Positions 15,739 through 24,923 of a stretch of 64,000 bases of DNA are shown piece by piece (position 1 is the first letter of the stretch; each line of letters begins with the position of its first letter). The notes beneath the pieces were generated by a model. It was not told the DNA's origin, ran no database searches, and worked only from the letters and a program-made list of their open reading frames with translations. The position numbers and the translations under genes were made by a program. The stretch is taken from positions 1 through 64,000 of the forward strand of contig JAJRYK010000023.1 in assembly GCA_024275825.1 (NCBI GenBank), read 5' to 3'. The DNA is from Alphaproteobacteria bacterium. Its GTDB lineage: Bacteria > Pseudomonadota > Alphaproteobacteria > Micavibrionales > Micavibrionaceae.

Positions 15739-17589
15739 TCAGGCGTTGCTCACCTTCACATAGCTTCCCGGCGCCGCTTCAATGCCCTTCTTAACTTTTC
15801 GCGCTGTGACTTTAGTCCCTGCATAGCGCTTGATCCATGTCTGCCAGTGCGGCCACCATGATCCTTCGTGCTCGGTTGCGCTTTCGAGCCACTCATCTGG
15901 ATCGGCGGGCGTGTCTTTGGCTACCCAATAGCAATATTTGTTCTTTGCTGGTGGGTTCACAACCCCCGCAATATGCCCGGAGGCGGCGAGGGTGAAGGTG
16001 ATGTCTTTGCTGCCCAGCAGCTGCGTGCCCGCATAGGTGGCCTTCCACGGCGCGATATGATCTTCGCGGGTGGAGAGGAAATAGGCGGGGGTTTTGATGG
16101 TCGAGACATCGATCGGCACGCCATGCATCTCAAGCCCGCCTGCTTTCGTTAGCAAATTATCACGATACATTTTGCGCAGGTAAAAGCTGTGCATTGCTGC
16201 GGGCATGTTGGTGGAATCATCATTCCAATAGAGCAGATCGAACGGAAATGGCTCCTTTCCCAGCAGGTAATTATTCACCACAAAGGACCAGATCAGATCG
16301 TTAGAGCGCAGCAGGCTAAAGGTTTGTTGCAGTCTTTTGGCCTGCAGCACGCCCTTTTCGGCCAGCTCTTTATTCATCAGCTCCAGCTGATCATCATCCA
16401 TGAACATCTTCAGATCGCCGGCCTCTTCGAAATCTATCAAGGTGGTCAGGAAAGTGGCGGAGGTAACGCGGCTCTCTTTCCCTTGTGTTTTCAGATATGC
16501 CATCGCATTGGTCAGCAGCGTCCCGCCGAGACAGTATCCGATGACGTTGCAATCTGGCTCTTTTGTAATGCGCTTAATGTCATCCAGCGCGGCGATGATG
16601 CCTTCGCTCATATAATCCTCAAACTGCTTTTTTGCGAGTCTGATGTCGGGGTTCACCCAAGACACTGCAAACACCGTGTGCCCCTGATCCACCGCCCATT
16701 TGATTAGTGAGTTTTCGGCGCGTAAATCGAGAATATAGAATTTATTGATCCAGGGCGGCACGATGAGAAGCGGGCGTTTGAACACCTTGTCCGTGCTCGG
16801 CGCATATTGGATCAGCTGCATCAGATCATTCTGATAGACAACGCGGCCAGGCGTTGTTGCGATATTCTCGCCCAAGGTAAATGCTTCATAATCCGTCGTG
16901 CTGATCTTTAGCTCACCCTTGCCGCGCTCTAGATCATCCAGCAAATTATCCAGCCCGCGGAGCAAGTTATCCCCGCCGCTCGCCATTGTTTCGCGCAGCA
17001 CTTCCGGGTTGGTCATCACGAAGTTTGACGGGGAGAGTGCATTGGCAAAAAGCTGCGTGGCGAAGGCTAGCTTCTCGCGTTGATGCGGGTCCATATCTTC
17101 GGCGCTGCGCACCGTATTTTCCATCCATTGACTGGTCAGCAGGTAGGATTGTTTGAGGAAGTCAAAAACGGCATTTTCTTGCCATTCATCATCCTTAAAG
17201 CGCCGGTCACCTTTGTCGGGTTCAATCGTCGCCGTGACCTCCTCCCCCATCATTTTGCGGGCGCTGTCTTGCCAGAGCTGCATATATTTACTCCAGTAAT
17301 CTTGCTGTTCCTCCCAGAATTTCTCCGGGTTTTTTAGGTAGCCCTGCATGAAGTTTTGATAGGCTTCGGCGATGTTAAAGGGGTCGAAATTATGATCGCC
17401 TACATCATCGCTATAGCGTTTGAACGCCTCCTCAAAAATCGGGCCAGCGCGTTCATAAACATCCATAAGCGTGCGGCCCATCGCAATGGGATCAGCGGCG
17501 CTTCTCCCTTCATTATCGTTGGGGGGCTGGTTAGCGGTCTGTTTTTTTGAGCTTTTTTTATCGGTCATGTGAATATGTGGCTGAACCAT
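15739..17589 (-). CDS. phaC: Class I poly(3-hydroxyalkanoate) synthase
   Basis: PhaC polymerises 3-hydroxyacyl-CoA into storage polyester. The lipase-like box 'GYCLGG' supplies the catalytic Cys at about residue 353; Asp in 'REDHIAPW' and His in 'SGHIAGVVNPP' complete the triad. 'PPWINKFYILDLRAENSLIKW' and 'FAVSWVNPD' are family blocks, and 616 residues is the class I length. The start is uncertain: ATG 17589 and ATG 17568 are both in frame and neither has a clear ribosome site. No phaA, phaB or phasin gene is adjacent. Confidence 0.95.
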   Translation of the reverse strand: MVQPHIHMTDKKSSKKQTANQPPNDNEGRSAADPIAMGRTLMDVYERAGPIFEEAFKRYSDDVGDHNFDPFNIAEAYQNFMQGYLKNPEKFWEEQQDYWSKYMQLWQDSARKMMGEEVTATIEPDKGDRRFKDDEWQENAVFDFLKQSYLLTSQWMENTVRSAEDMDPHQREKLAFATQLFANALSPSNFVMTNPEVLRETMASGGDNLLRGLDNLLDDLERGKGELKISTTDYEAFTLGENIATTPGRVVYQNDLMQLIQYAPSTDKVFKRPLLIVPPWINKFYILDLRAENSLIKWAVDQGHTVFAVSWVNPDIRLAKKQFEDYMSEGIIAALDDIKRITKEPDCNVIGYCLGGTLLTNAMAYLKTQGKESRVTSATFLTTLIDFEEAGDLKMFMDDDQLELMNKELAEKGVLQAKRLQQTFSLLRSNDLIWSFVVNNYLLGKEPFPFDLLYWNDDSTNMPAAMHSFYLRKMYRDNLLTKAGGLEMHGVPIDVSTIKTPAYFLSTREDHIAPWKATYAGTQLLGSKDITFTLAASGHIAGVVNPPAKNKYCYWVAKDTPADPDEWLESATEHEGSWWPHWQTWIKRYAGTKVTARKVKKGIEAAPGSYVKVSNA

Positions 17590-17694
17590 TTTATACGCTT
17601 TCAATTATAACACCATAGAAACGCAACAAAAATCAGAGCTAGTCATACACGAAATGCAGCAAAAACTAAAGCGGTATATCTTTTGCGCATACCC

Positions 17695-17724
17695 TTGAAC
17701 CTATAAAAGAATCTTCGCTATCAT
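17695..17724 (+). promoter_or_regulatory. Possible promoter of the OmpA-like lipoprotein gene
   Basis: TTGAAC at 17695-17700 and TATCAT at 17719-17724 are separated by 18 bases, some 26 bases before the start codon. Confidence 0.45.
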
Positions 17725-17750
17725 CTATACATCCAAAACGTAAAACATGA

Positions 17751-18545
17751 ATGGTTGCGAAGCGTATGCCCAAAAGAGTCTCCCTGAAATTTCTATGCAT
17801 TTTATGTGCCACTCTTGTGTTGAGTGCGTGTTCCTATTTTGACAAGGCCGAAACGGTTGATGTCGAGAAGCCGTATATTCCAACCAAGATTGATTTGACC
17901 GTTGGCCGTGCGCAGGATCAAGCCACGGCAGCCCAGATTTACGGGCAAAGAGACGGCAGTGTGCAGGTCTTTGATTTTGGTATAGAGGGATATCAATTGT
18001 CTGAGAGGCAATTCAGAACGGTGAGCAGTAGTGACCCCAGTGTACAAATTTTTGCGCTTGATGATGAGATGTTCAAGTTGACGCCGCCGCGCAACCGCAG
18101 TGTGCTCGGGGCGATCCCTGTCGCGCCTGTTGAGGCAGTATTCGTGGATGACGGGCAGGTTGTAGCCGATCTAGTCCCCGATGTTTCAATCAATCCGGCG
18201 CAGGCCGTGAATAAAGAAGTGCTGTATTTCGACCACGCATCCTCGAATATTAATGGCTCCGGCAATGCTATGCTCGATTCTGTGGCGCGCAGTCTCAAAA
18301 ACGCGCCTGCGACATTGCTCAGCGTAGAGGGGCATGCCAATAGTGAAGCGCCGGTTGATGATCCGGTTAAACGCAAGATGGTTAATCTCAAAATGTCCAT
18401 GGATCGTGCCTATAGCGTTGTGCGCGGGCTTGTTGATCGCGGTGTGCGGCCAGAGGCTATTCGTACAGTGGCCTGGGGCGAAACTCGTCCGCAGGGCGCA
18501 GCTGATGCAGAAACAAATCGCCGCGTCGAAATTATCCCACAATAG
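17751..18545 (+). CDS. OmpA-family lipoprotein with a C-terminal peptidoglycan-binding domain
   Basis: The 264-residue precursor has a lipoprotein signal ending LVLSAC (Cys near residue 27). The middle (30-150) is unrecognised. The C-terminal domain (about 160-264) is OmpA-like: 'VLYFDHASSNINGSGNAMLDSVA', 'LLSVEGHANSE', 'DRAYSVVRGLVDRGV', 'VAWGETRP' and 'ETNRRVEI', with the usual NRRV ending. It probably anchors a membrane to peptidoglycan, as Pal-type proteins do. Two starts are possible (17751 and 17766). No tol genes are adjacent. Confidence 0.85.
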   Translation: MVAKRMPKRVSLKFLCILCATLVLSACSYFDKAETVDVEKPYIPTKIDLTVGRAQDQATAAQIYGQRDGSVQVFDFGIEGYQLSERQFRTVSSSDPSVQIFALDDEMFKLTPPRNRSVLGAIPVAPVEAVFVDDGQVVADLVPDVSINPAQAVNKEVLYFDHASSNINGSGNAMLDSVARSLKNAPATLLSVEGHANSEAPVDDPVKRKMVNLKMSMDRAYSVVRGLVDRGVRPEAIRTVAWGETRPQGAADAETNRRVEIIPQ

Positions 18546-18556
18546 CTGTTTTTCTT

Positions 18557-18713
18557 TTAACCGCGGATGGACGCAGATAAACGCGGATAATAAAAATTAA
18601 ACTACAGGGCGCGCAGAGTTCGCAGAGTTTTATATATATGCTTCTCTGTCTATCTCTGCGCGCCCTGTAGTGAAATAAAAATCCGCGCTTATCTGCGTCC
18701 ATCCGCGGTTTCT
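18557..18713. repeat. Nested long palindrome (AACCGCGGATGG... type)
   Basis: Outer arms AACCGCGGATGGACGCAGAT and ATCTGCGTCCATCCGCGGTT enclose a second inverted pair, ACTACAGGGCGCGCAGAG at 18601 and CTCTGCGCGCCCTGTAGT ending at 18672. It fills the gap between the lipoprotein gene and hom. A relict of the outer type lies at about 14931-14966. Confidence 0.85.
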
Positions 18714-18743
18714 TTTAAAAACAAACGATAAGGTTTTAAAGCA

Positions 18744-20036
18744 ATGACAGGTTCGTTTCGCATAGGCATCGCCGGGTTAGGTACAGTCGGCGTTGGCGTT
18801 GTCCGCATTGTGCAGGATAATGCTGCGCTTCTCGCTGATCGCGCCGGGCGGGCAATAGAGATTGTTGCGGTTTCTTCGCGTGATAAAAGTAAAGATCGCG
18901 GCATTGATTGCTCTACTTATCAGTGGGTAGATAGCGCGCAAGACCTAGCGGGCATGGATCTGGACGTGGTGGTGGAGTTGATTGGCGGGCCTGAAGGGCT
19001 TGCACATGATCTTGTCACAGCTAGTCTTAAAAACAAAAAGCATGTTGTGACGGCGAATAAGGCGCTTTTGGCGCATCATGGTTATGCGCTGGCTGGCTTA
19101 GCGGAGCAGCATAACGTGACGTTCTCCTATGAGGCCGCGGTTGCGGGCGGTATTCCCATTATCAAGGCAATACGTGAGGGGCTTGCGGCGAACGAGATCC
19201 AGAGTGTTTGCGGTATTCTCAACGGGACCTGTAACTATATTTTGAGCAACATGCGCGAAACCGGACGAGACTTTGCTGACGTTTTGCAAGAGGCGCAGGA
19301 TTTGGGCTATGCGGAGGCTGACCCGGCTTTTGATGTCGGCGGCACCGATACGGCGCATAAGCTGGCTATTCTCGCATCCTTAGCCTTTGGGATTAAGCCC
19401 AGTTTTGATCACGTGCATTTACGTGGCATTCGGGCGCTCACCAGTGTTGACATCACTTTTGCGACAGAGCTTGGTTATCGGATCAAGTTGCTCGGCATGG
19501 CGCAGCAGATCGATGGACAAATTTTGCAAATTGTGGCACCTTGTTTAGTACCTGTTGATAGCGCTCTTGGCGGCGTTGAGGATGTTTTGAACGCGGTGCA
19601 GGTTAAGGGTGACTTCGTCGATGCACCGGTCTTTATTGGGCGCGGGGCAGGGCAGGAGCCCACAGCTTCAGCCGTTGTTGCTGATATTGTTGATCTGGCG
19701 CGCGGTATACAGATCCCCTCCTTGGCAATCCCAGCAAACAAACTAAAGGATTTAGACTTTTTTGATGTAAATCAACGTGTTGGGCGTTATTATATCCGCA
19801 TGAATGTCTCCGATAAACCTGGCGTTTTGGCTGATGTTTCTGCCATTTTGCGTGATCATAATGTCTCGATTGAGGAGCTGATCCAGCGTGCGCGTGATGC
19901 GGATAAGCCTGTTCCGGTGATGATGATCACGCATGAGGCTAAATATGGCGATATTGCCAAATCGGTTGCACTGATTGAGGCGCTTGAGAGCTGTGCAGGA
20001 AAGCCGTGCGTTATGCGTATTGAAGACGCGCTCTAA
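18744..20036 (+). CDS. hom: Homoserine dehydrogenase
   Basis: The 430-residue enzyme reduces aspartate semialdehyde to homoserine for threonine and methionine synthesis. The N-terminus has the NAD(P) loop 'GIAGLGTVGVGVV'; 'VVTANKALLAHHG', 'YEAAVAGGIPIIKAIREGL', 'GILNGTCNYILSNM' and 'YAEADPAFDVGGTDTAHKLAIL' are the catalytic blocks, with the Lys of HKLAIL. A C-terminal ACT domain ('YYIRMNVSDKPGVLADVSAIL') implies allosteric control, usually by threonine. glpX begins 18 bases downstream, so the two are probably co-transcribed. Confidence 0.97.
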   Translation: MTGSFRIGIAGLGTVGVGVVRIVQDNAALLADRAGRAIEIVAVSSRDKSKDRGIDCSTYQWVDSAQDLAGMDLDVVVELIGGPEGLAHDLVTASLKNKKHVVTANKALLAHHGYALAGLAEQHNVTFSYEAAVAGGIPIIKAIREGLAANEIQSVCGILNGTCNYILSNMRETGRDFADVLQEAQDLGYAEADPAFDVGGTDTAHKLAILASLAFGIKPSFDHVHLRGIRALTSVDITFATELGYRIKLLGMAQQIDGQILQIVAPCLVPVDSALGGVEDVLNAVQVKGDFVDAPVFIGRGAGQEPTASAVVADIVDLARGIQIPSLAIPANKLKDLDFFDVNQRVGRYYIRMNVSDKPGVLADVSAILRDHNVSIEELIQRARDADKPVPVMMITHEAKYGDIAKSVALIEALESCAGKPCVMRIEDAL

Positions 20037-20054
20037 GCCTGTTATGGTGCGCGG

Positions 20055-21092
20055 ATGACAGCAGAAACAAAGATAGACAATATGACTGACCCAATGACCG
20101 AAGAGCAACCACAATCCGGAATAATGGACCGCAATGTCGCGCTCGAAGTTGTGCGGGTAACCGAAGCCGCAGCGCTCGCAGCCTCAAAGCTCGTCGGGAT
20201 GGGCGATAAGGAAGCCGCTGATCAGGCCGCTGTGGACGCGATGCGTCATGCCTTTAATACGCTCCATATGCGCGGCCGTGTTGTGATTGGCGAGGGGGAG
20301 CGCGACGAAGCGCCGATGCTTTATATCGGTGAAGAAGTCGGCGACGGTAAAGGCCCAAAGATCGACATCGCGCTCGATCCGCTTGAGGGCACAGAGATTA
20401 CAGCGAAGGGCGGGAATAACGCGATGGCCGTTGTTGCGCTGACGGATGAGGGTGGATTTCTCAATGCGCCTGATACCTACATGGACAAAATTGCCATTGG
20501 TCCTGGCGTTGATCCAAACATTCTGGATCTGGATGCGCCGATTGGTGATGTGCTGGCAAAGCTGGCCAAGGAAAAGGGCGGGCGCGTGGACGAGTTGATG
20601 GTCTGTATCCTCGATCGACCGCGTCATGAGCATATTATGAAGGCTGTGCGCGAAGCTGGTGCGCGCATCACGCTGATTGGCGATGGCGATGTCAGTGCGG
20701 TGATTGCGACAACTGATCCCGAAACCGGTATTGATCTCTATGTCGGTCAAGGCGGCGCGCCAGAGGGCGTTTTGGCCGCTGCTGCGCTGCAATGTACGGG
20801 CGGTGCGATGCTGGGGCGTTTGGTGTTTCGGAATGATGAAGAAAAAGCGCGGGCAGAGAAATGGGGCATTACCGATCTCGATATGATCTATAAAACTGAT
20901 GATCTGGCCAAGGGTGATAACGTGATGTTTGCGGCCACGGGCGTTACAGACGGCACGATGCTGCGCGGTGTGCGGCGCTTTGCTGGCGGCGCGAAAACCT
21001 CATCGCTTGTCATGCGCTCCAAATCCGGCACAATCCGCCGTATTGAAGCAACCCACGATTTTACCCGCAAAACGTGGATCAAGAGCATTTAA
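20055..21092 (+). CDS. glpX: Class II fructose-1,6-bisphosphatase
   Basis: The 345-residue product has the GlpX signature: 'GRVVIGEGERDEAPMLYIGE', 'DIALDPLEGTEITAKGGNNAMAV', 'YMDKIAIGP', 'GDGDVSAVIA' and 'GQGGAPEGVLAAAALQCTGG'. It removes a phosphate from fructose-1,6-bisphosphate (some also act on sedoheptulose bisphosphate) with Mg or Mn. The first 20 residues are variable and the start could be a later in-frame ATG. hom-glpX-recJ is a known alphaproteobacterial order. Confidence 0.96.
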   Translation: MTAETKIDNMTDPMTEEQPQSGIMDRNVALEVVRVTEAAALAASKLVGMGDKEAADQAAVDAMRHAFNTLHMRGRVVIGEGERDEAPMLYIGEEVGDGKGPKIDIALDPLEGTEITAKGGNNAMAVVALTDEGGFLNAPDTYMDKIAIGPGVDPNILDLDAPIGDVLAKLAKEKGGRVDELMVCILDRPRHEHIMKAVREAGARITLIGDGDVSAVIATTDPETGIDLYVGQGGAPEGVLAAAALQCTGGAMLGRLVFRNDEEKARAEKWGITDLDMIYKTDDLAKGDNVMFAATGVTDGTMLRGVRRFAGGAKTSSLVMRSKSGTIRRIEATHDFTRKTWIKSI

Positions 21093-21143
21093 TTAGCCTG
21101 CCATCCCTCGACTTCGTTCAGGGCGGCAGTGTAGGGTGTGGGT

Positions 21144-22967
21144 ATGTCTGATTCATCTCTAAACATCGAAAAATCCCTCAATAAAGCGCGCTGGGTGATG
21201 CCTGATGTGCCCTTAGACGCGGTGGAGCGTTTGGCGCGGCAATATGATTTGCCGGAGCCTGTGGCACGGCTGCTTTGTGCGCGCAGTGTGCCGGAGGGCG
21301 ATGTGATGGGGTTTCTTAATCCCACGCTGAAGGATCATTTTCCTGATCCATTTTCGTTGCAGGGGATGGAGGACGCGGCAAATTACTTGGCGCAGGCTAT
21401 TCAGGATAAACGCTCTATCGCAATTTTCGGAGATTTCGACGTTGATGGTGCGACGTCATCGGCGGTGCTTTATCGGTTCTTGAAGGCCTGCGGAATTGAT
21501 GCGCCGATTTATATTCCGGGTCGTTTGACCGAAGGCTATGGCCCGAATGATGAGGCGTTTAAGAGCCTGAAGGCGCAGGGAGCGGAGATTGTCATCCTGC
21601 TCGATTGCGGCACGACGGCGTTCGAGACGATCGCGGCGGGTAAGGCGATGGGGCTTGAAATTGTCGTGGTGGATCATCATGAGGCTGAGGAGCGTCTGCC
21701 AGACGCGGTGCATGTGATTAACCCGAAGCGCCGTGATGACACGTCAGACCTGAAAATGCTTGCGGCTGTTGGTGTGACGTTCTTGCTGTGCGTTGCGGTG
21801 AATAGCAAGCTGCGCGCGGCGGGGTTTTATGAGGGCGATGAACCGCCGTTGAAACAGTGGCTGGATATTGTGGCGCTTGGTACGGTTTGCGATATGGTGC
21901 CGCTGACCGGCGCGAACCGTTTATTTGTGCGTCATGGCTTTGCGATGATGGAGCGCACGAATAACGTGGGGCTGAAGGCTCTGATTGATGTTGCGGGGAT
22001 TGATGGCGCGCTTGACACGTATCATGCGGGGTTCATTCTAGGGCCGCGGATCAATGCCGGGTCACGGGTGCACCAATCTGACCTTGGTGCGAAACTGCTT
22101 TCAACTGACGATACGGAGGAAGCCAAGAACATCGCCTGGACGCTGAACGATTGTAATGACAAGCGCAAAGCTATTCAGGCCACGATGGAGCGCGAAGCGC
22201 TGGCGAAGGTTGAAGCGCTTGGGCTGGATCAGCATCCAGTAATTATTGTGGATGATGAGGGTTGGCATCAGGGTTTGAGCGGCCTTGTTGCCGGGCGGCT
22301 GAAGGATAAATATGGCAAGCCGGCCTGCGTGATCGCCTATAAGGATGATGAGGGCGGGATGCCTCTGGGCACCGGTTCAGGGCGTTCCATTCCCGGCATT
22401 CATATCGCCCGCGCCTTTATGGATGCGCGCAATGCGGGATTGCTGGAGAAGGGCGGCGGGCACGCGATGGCGGCGGGCTTTACGATTGATCCGGTTAAGC
22501 TGGAGGAGTTTAACAGCTTTATGCATGAGCATATTCGGGCGCAGTTGGAGAGCGCTGACACGCAAGTTGAAACCGTTATTGATGGCGTTTTATCGCTGCG
22601 CGGCACGCGGGTAGAGTTTGTGCGCATGTTGCAGGATTATGTTGGCCCGTTCGGGCAGGAAAATCCGGAGCCAATGTTTTTGTTCAGCAATGTGCGGGTG
22701 CAAAAGGCCGATGTGGTGGGCCAGAGCCATATCCGCCTGCAAATCAGCGATTGGGAGGGCGGCGGCTGGATGAAGGCGATGGCCTTCCGCACTGTTGGCA
22801 CGCCGCTCGGTGATGCGTTGCTCAAGAGTAAAACGCGCGGCATTCACTTGCTCGGTCAGATTAAAATCAATGAATGGAACGGGCAGGAAAGCGCAGAGAT
22901 GCATGTGAAGGACGCGGCGTTTGTGATTGATGATGCGCAGGCGCAAGACTCTGCGGTAGAGGGCTAG
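21144..22967 (+). CDS. recJ: Single-stranded-DNA-specific exonuclease RecJ
   Basis: RecJ degrades single-stranded DNA 5' to 3' in recombination and repair. The DHH domain carries 'FGDFDVDGATSSAVL', 'LLDCGTTAFE' and 'VVDHHEAEE'; later come 'GPRINAGSRV', the DHHA1 motif 'GGGHAMAAGF' and a C-terminal OB domain. Using ATG 21144 behind AGGGTGTGG gives 607 residues; a GTG at 21138 is also in frame. It follows glpX by 51 bases. The downstream transporter gene starts five bases after its stop, which suggests co-transcription. Confidence 0.97.
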   Translation: MSDSSLNIEKSLNKARWVMPDVPLDAVERLARQYDLPEPVARLLCARSVPEGDVMGFLNPTLKDHFPDPFSLQGMEDAANYLAQAIQDKRSIAIFGDFDVDGATSSAVLYRFLKACGIDAPIYIPGRLTEGYGPNDEAFKSLKAQGAEIVILLDCGTTAFETIAAGKAMGLEIVVVDHHEAEERLPDAVHVINPKRRDDTSDLKMLAAVGVTFLLCVAVNSKLRAAGFYEGDEPPLKQWLDIVALGTVCDMVPLTGANRLFVRHGFAMMERTNNVGLKALIDVAGIDGALDTYHAGFILGPRINAGSRVHQSDLGAKLLSTDDTEEAKNIAWTLNDCNDKRKAIQATMEREALAKVEALGLDQHPVIIVDDEGWHQGLSGLVAGRLKDKYGKPACVIAYKDDEGGMPLGTGSGRSIPGIHIARAFMDARNAGLLEKGGGHAMAAGFTIDPVKLEEFNSFMHEHIRAQLESADTQVETVIDGVLSLRGTRVEFVRMLQDYVGPFGQENPEPMFLFSNVRVQKADVVGQSHIRLQISDWEGGGWMKAMAFRTVGTPLGDALLKSKTRGIHLLGQIKINEWNGQESAEMHVKDAAFVIDDAQAQDSAVEG

Positions 22968-22972
22968 GTATA

Positions 22973-23890
22973 GTGCTCACGCCGTTCCGTCAGTTTTGTG
23001 AAAATCATTTTTCTATTGTGATGCTTATTTCCCTGGTGATTGGGCTGTTATTTCCAGTTTTGGGGAGCGGGCCTGATATTCTGCCGCCAATGATACTCGC
23101 CGTTATGATGGGGTTTTCTTGTGCGACGATTACATTGGATGAGTTGAAGAAAATCAGAGTTGCGGAAATTTCGTTATTCTATGTGTTGCGTTTCTTTGTG
23201 CTGCCCTTGGCTTTGTTCGGGCTGTGTGCACTGTTTTTACCGGAATATCGTTACGTGATTTTGCTGCTCGGGCTTTTGCCTGTTGCGGTTTCGGCGGCGT
23301 ATTTGTCGATTATCCTGGGCGGGAATTCTTCGTTGGGGCTGGCGGCGACTGTGCTTTCTAGTATTATTGCGCCGTTCATGATCCCAGCTGTTTTTGCGTT
23401 TACGGATTTGGATATTGAGGTTGATGTGCTGGGCATGTTCATGACGCTCGCGGGGATCGTGTTTTTACCAGCGTTTCTTTATTACTTGTTTATTCGGCGC
23501 ATTGCGCCATTGAGAGATTTTGCGCGCGGGAATGCAGGATTTGTGAATGTGCTGATGTTTAGCGCCTTTATCATTGTCGTGATTGCGAAGTTGCAGGCGC
23601 AAATTTTGGCGGATATAGGCGTAATTATTAGCGCAGCAGGCGTTTTGTCATTTGTATTTTTGCTATTTTACGCACTTGGCTGGATGACATTTTCGCAGAA
23701 AAATATGGCCGATCGTGTTTCTTTCACATTGTTTTCCGGCTGCATTAATATGGGGCTGGGCATTAGTTTGGGGCTTTTATATTTCCCGGAGAAGGAAAAG
23801 CTCTATTTGATTGTTTGTGAGTTTTTATGGGTATTTTCGCTTTCAGTCTTTCAGTATTTTTTGAAATTTAAGCAAAGAGAGCAATCTTAG
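22973..23890 (+). CDS. Bile acid:sodium symporter (BASS/SBF)-like transporter
   Basis: The 305-residue protein is almost wholly hydrophobic with nine to ten predicted membrane segments. It resembles the SBF fold: the loop 'ILAVMMGFSCATITLDELKK' after segment two, 'LLPVAVSAAYLSIILGGNSSLG' and a late 'FSGCINMGLGISLGLLYFP'. These are the two crossover regions that bind substrate and sodium in BASS carriers. The substrate is unknown. It starts with GTG five bases after recJ. An unrelated MerC-like membrane protein follows within 60 bases. Confidence 0.65.
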   Translation: MLTPFRQFCENHFSIVMLISLVIGLLFPVLGSGPDILPPMILAVMMGFSCATITLDELKKIRVAEISLFYVLRFFVLPLALFGLCALFLPEYRYVILLLGLLPVAVSAAYLSIILGGNSSLGLAATVLSSIIAPFMIPAVFAFTDLDIEVDVLGMFMTLAGIVFLPAFLYYLFIRRIAPLRDFARGNAGFVNVLMFSAFIIVVIAKLQAQILADIGVIISAAGVLSFVFLLFYALGWMTFSQKNMADRVSFTLFSGCINMGLGISLGLLYFPEKEKLYLIVCEFLWVFSLSVFQYFLKFKQREQS

Positions 23891-23951
23891 TTGCTTGGCC
23901 CCGAGTGTATTTCCTTGCCTTCTGGCTCTAAAATTGCTTAAAACTCTGCAG

Positions 23952-24413
23952 ATGGAGACGAACGCCAATATGAAAAAATTTCAAAACACATTGAATATCG
24001 CGGTTATTCTTTCGGAGACAAGCCATGTTTTCTGTTGCGTTTTGCCGACGGTTTTTAGTGTGATTAGTGTGCTGGCGGGCATTGGAATCGTTAGCGCTGT
24101 GCCCTTTTGGCTACAGGGCTTACACGCGGTAATGCATGGGTGGGAAGTGCCGGTTATTCTATTTTCCGGCTTTGTTGTGGGGCTTGGCTGGGCGCTGTAC
24201 TTCTACAGCAAAAAGATCGATTGTCATGATACGGGCTGTCATCATGGGCCGTGCGAGCCGACGAAAAAGAACACGAATAAAATGCTAAAAATCGCGACAT
24301 TTTTGTTCGTTGTGAATATTAGTGTTTATGTGGTGTTCCATCGTGGGATGGATGTTCTTATGCCGATGGATCAAGCTGTTCAGCATGCAGAGCATAGCGA
24401 GCACGATCATTAA
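23952..24413 (+). CDS. Small membrane protein with Cys-Cys motif and His-rich tail (MerC-like)
   Basis: About 153 residues from ATG 23952 (an inner ATG at 23970 is also possible). Four hydrophobic segments are seen. The first carries 'HVFCCVLPTVFSVIS', a Cys pair in the membrane as in MerC-type mercury or metal transporters. A central loop 'CHDTGCHHGPC' and a tail 'HAEHSEHDH' could bind metal. The layout supports a metal-handling role, but no specific ion can be named. It follows the BASS-like transporter in the same direction. Confidence 0.6.
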   Translation: METNANMKKFQNTLNIAVILSETSHVFCCVLPTVFSVISVLAGIGIVSAVPFWLQGLHAVMHGWEVPVILFSGFVVGLGWALYFYSKKIDCHDTGCHHGPCEPTKKNTNKMLKIATFLFVVNISVYVVFHRGMDVLMPMDQAVQHAEHSEHDH

Positions 24414-24833
24414 TCACCGTTTGGTTCTGGTGCGTTCCACCCAGCCTTGGGTCCCATAATCAAAGAAATAGTGGATAGACGCGTTTCTGGGGTCTTTAAA
24501 GCTGCAGTAAAGCTCGTTATTGGCGTTTGAGTGTTTGTATCCGGTGTGAAGGAATATAATTTTAGGATATTTGACGTGTTTGAGGATCACCTGGCGGCCC
24601 TGAACCGGGATGTGGCGTAGATCGTTATTATCGAGCTTGAGGCGATCCATGTTGTTTTCGATCCATTGAACCGAGTTCTCACAGATTTTGCGGGCTAGCG
24701 CGACTTCGATTTCGGACTCAACATAGAAAGTATTATCGCGAGGGTTGTAGAGCACTAAATAGATGATCAGCCCCATGATCGCGGCGGCGATGATAAGTTT
24801 TCCTTTTGAGTGTCTATCGATAAGCTTGCGCAT
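24414..24833 (-). CDS. Unrecognised single-pass membrane protein
   Basis: The 139 residues begin with a short basic N-terminus and one membrane helix (about residues 12-29, 'LIIAAAIMGLIIYLVLY'), followed by a soluble domain outside the cytoplasm. That domain has 'ALARKICENSVQWIENNMDRL', 'GYKHSNANNELYCSF' and two Cys that could pair. The stop codon touches that of the convergent gene. I do not recognise the family. Confidence 0.65.
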   Translation of the reverse strand: MRKLIDRHSKGKLIIAAAIMGLIIYLVLYNPRDNTFYVESEIEVALARKICENSVQWIENNMDRLKLDNNDLRHIPVQGRQVILKHVKYPKIIFLHTGYKHSNANNELYCSFKDPRNASIHYFFDYGTQGWVERTRTKR

Positions 24834-24923
24834 GTTTTTTTACTGATAATGAGAGAATCTCTTGCGTTCCATAGGGTTTTATAATAGCTCTTAACGCGAA
24901 ATAGAAATTAAAAATTGGAACAT

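Noticed and set aside
15868-16707. Plus-strand open frames inside phaC
   Set aside because: They are antisense shadows; phaC has all catalytic motifs in the minus-strand frame.
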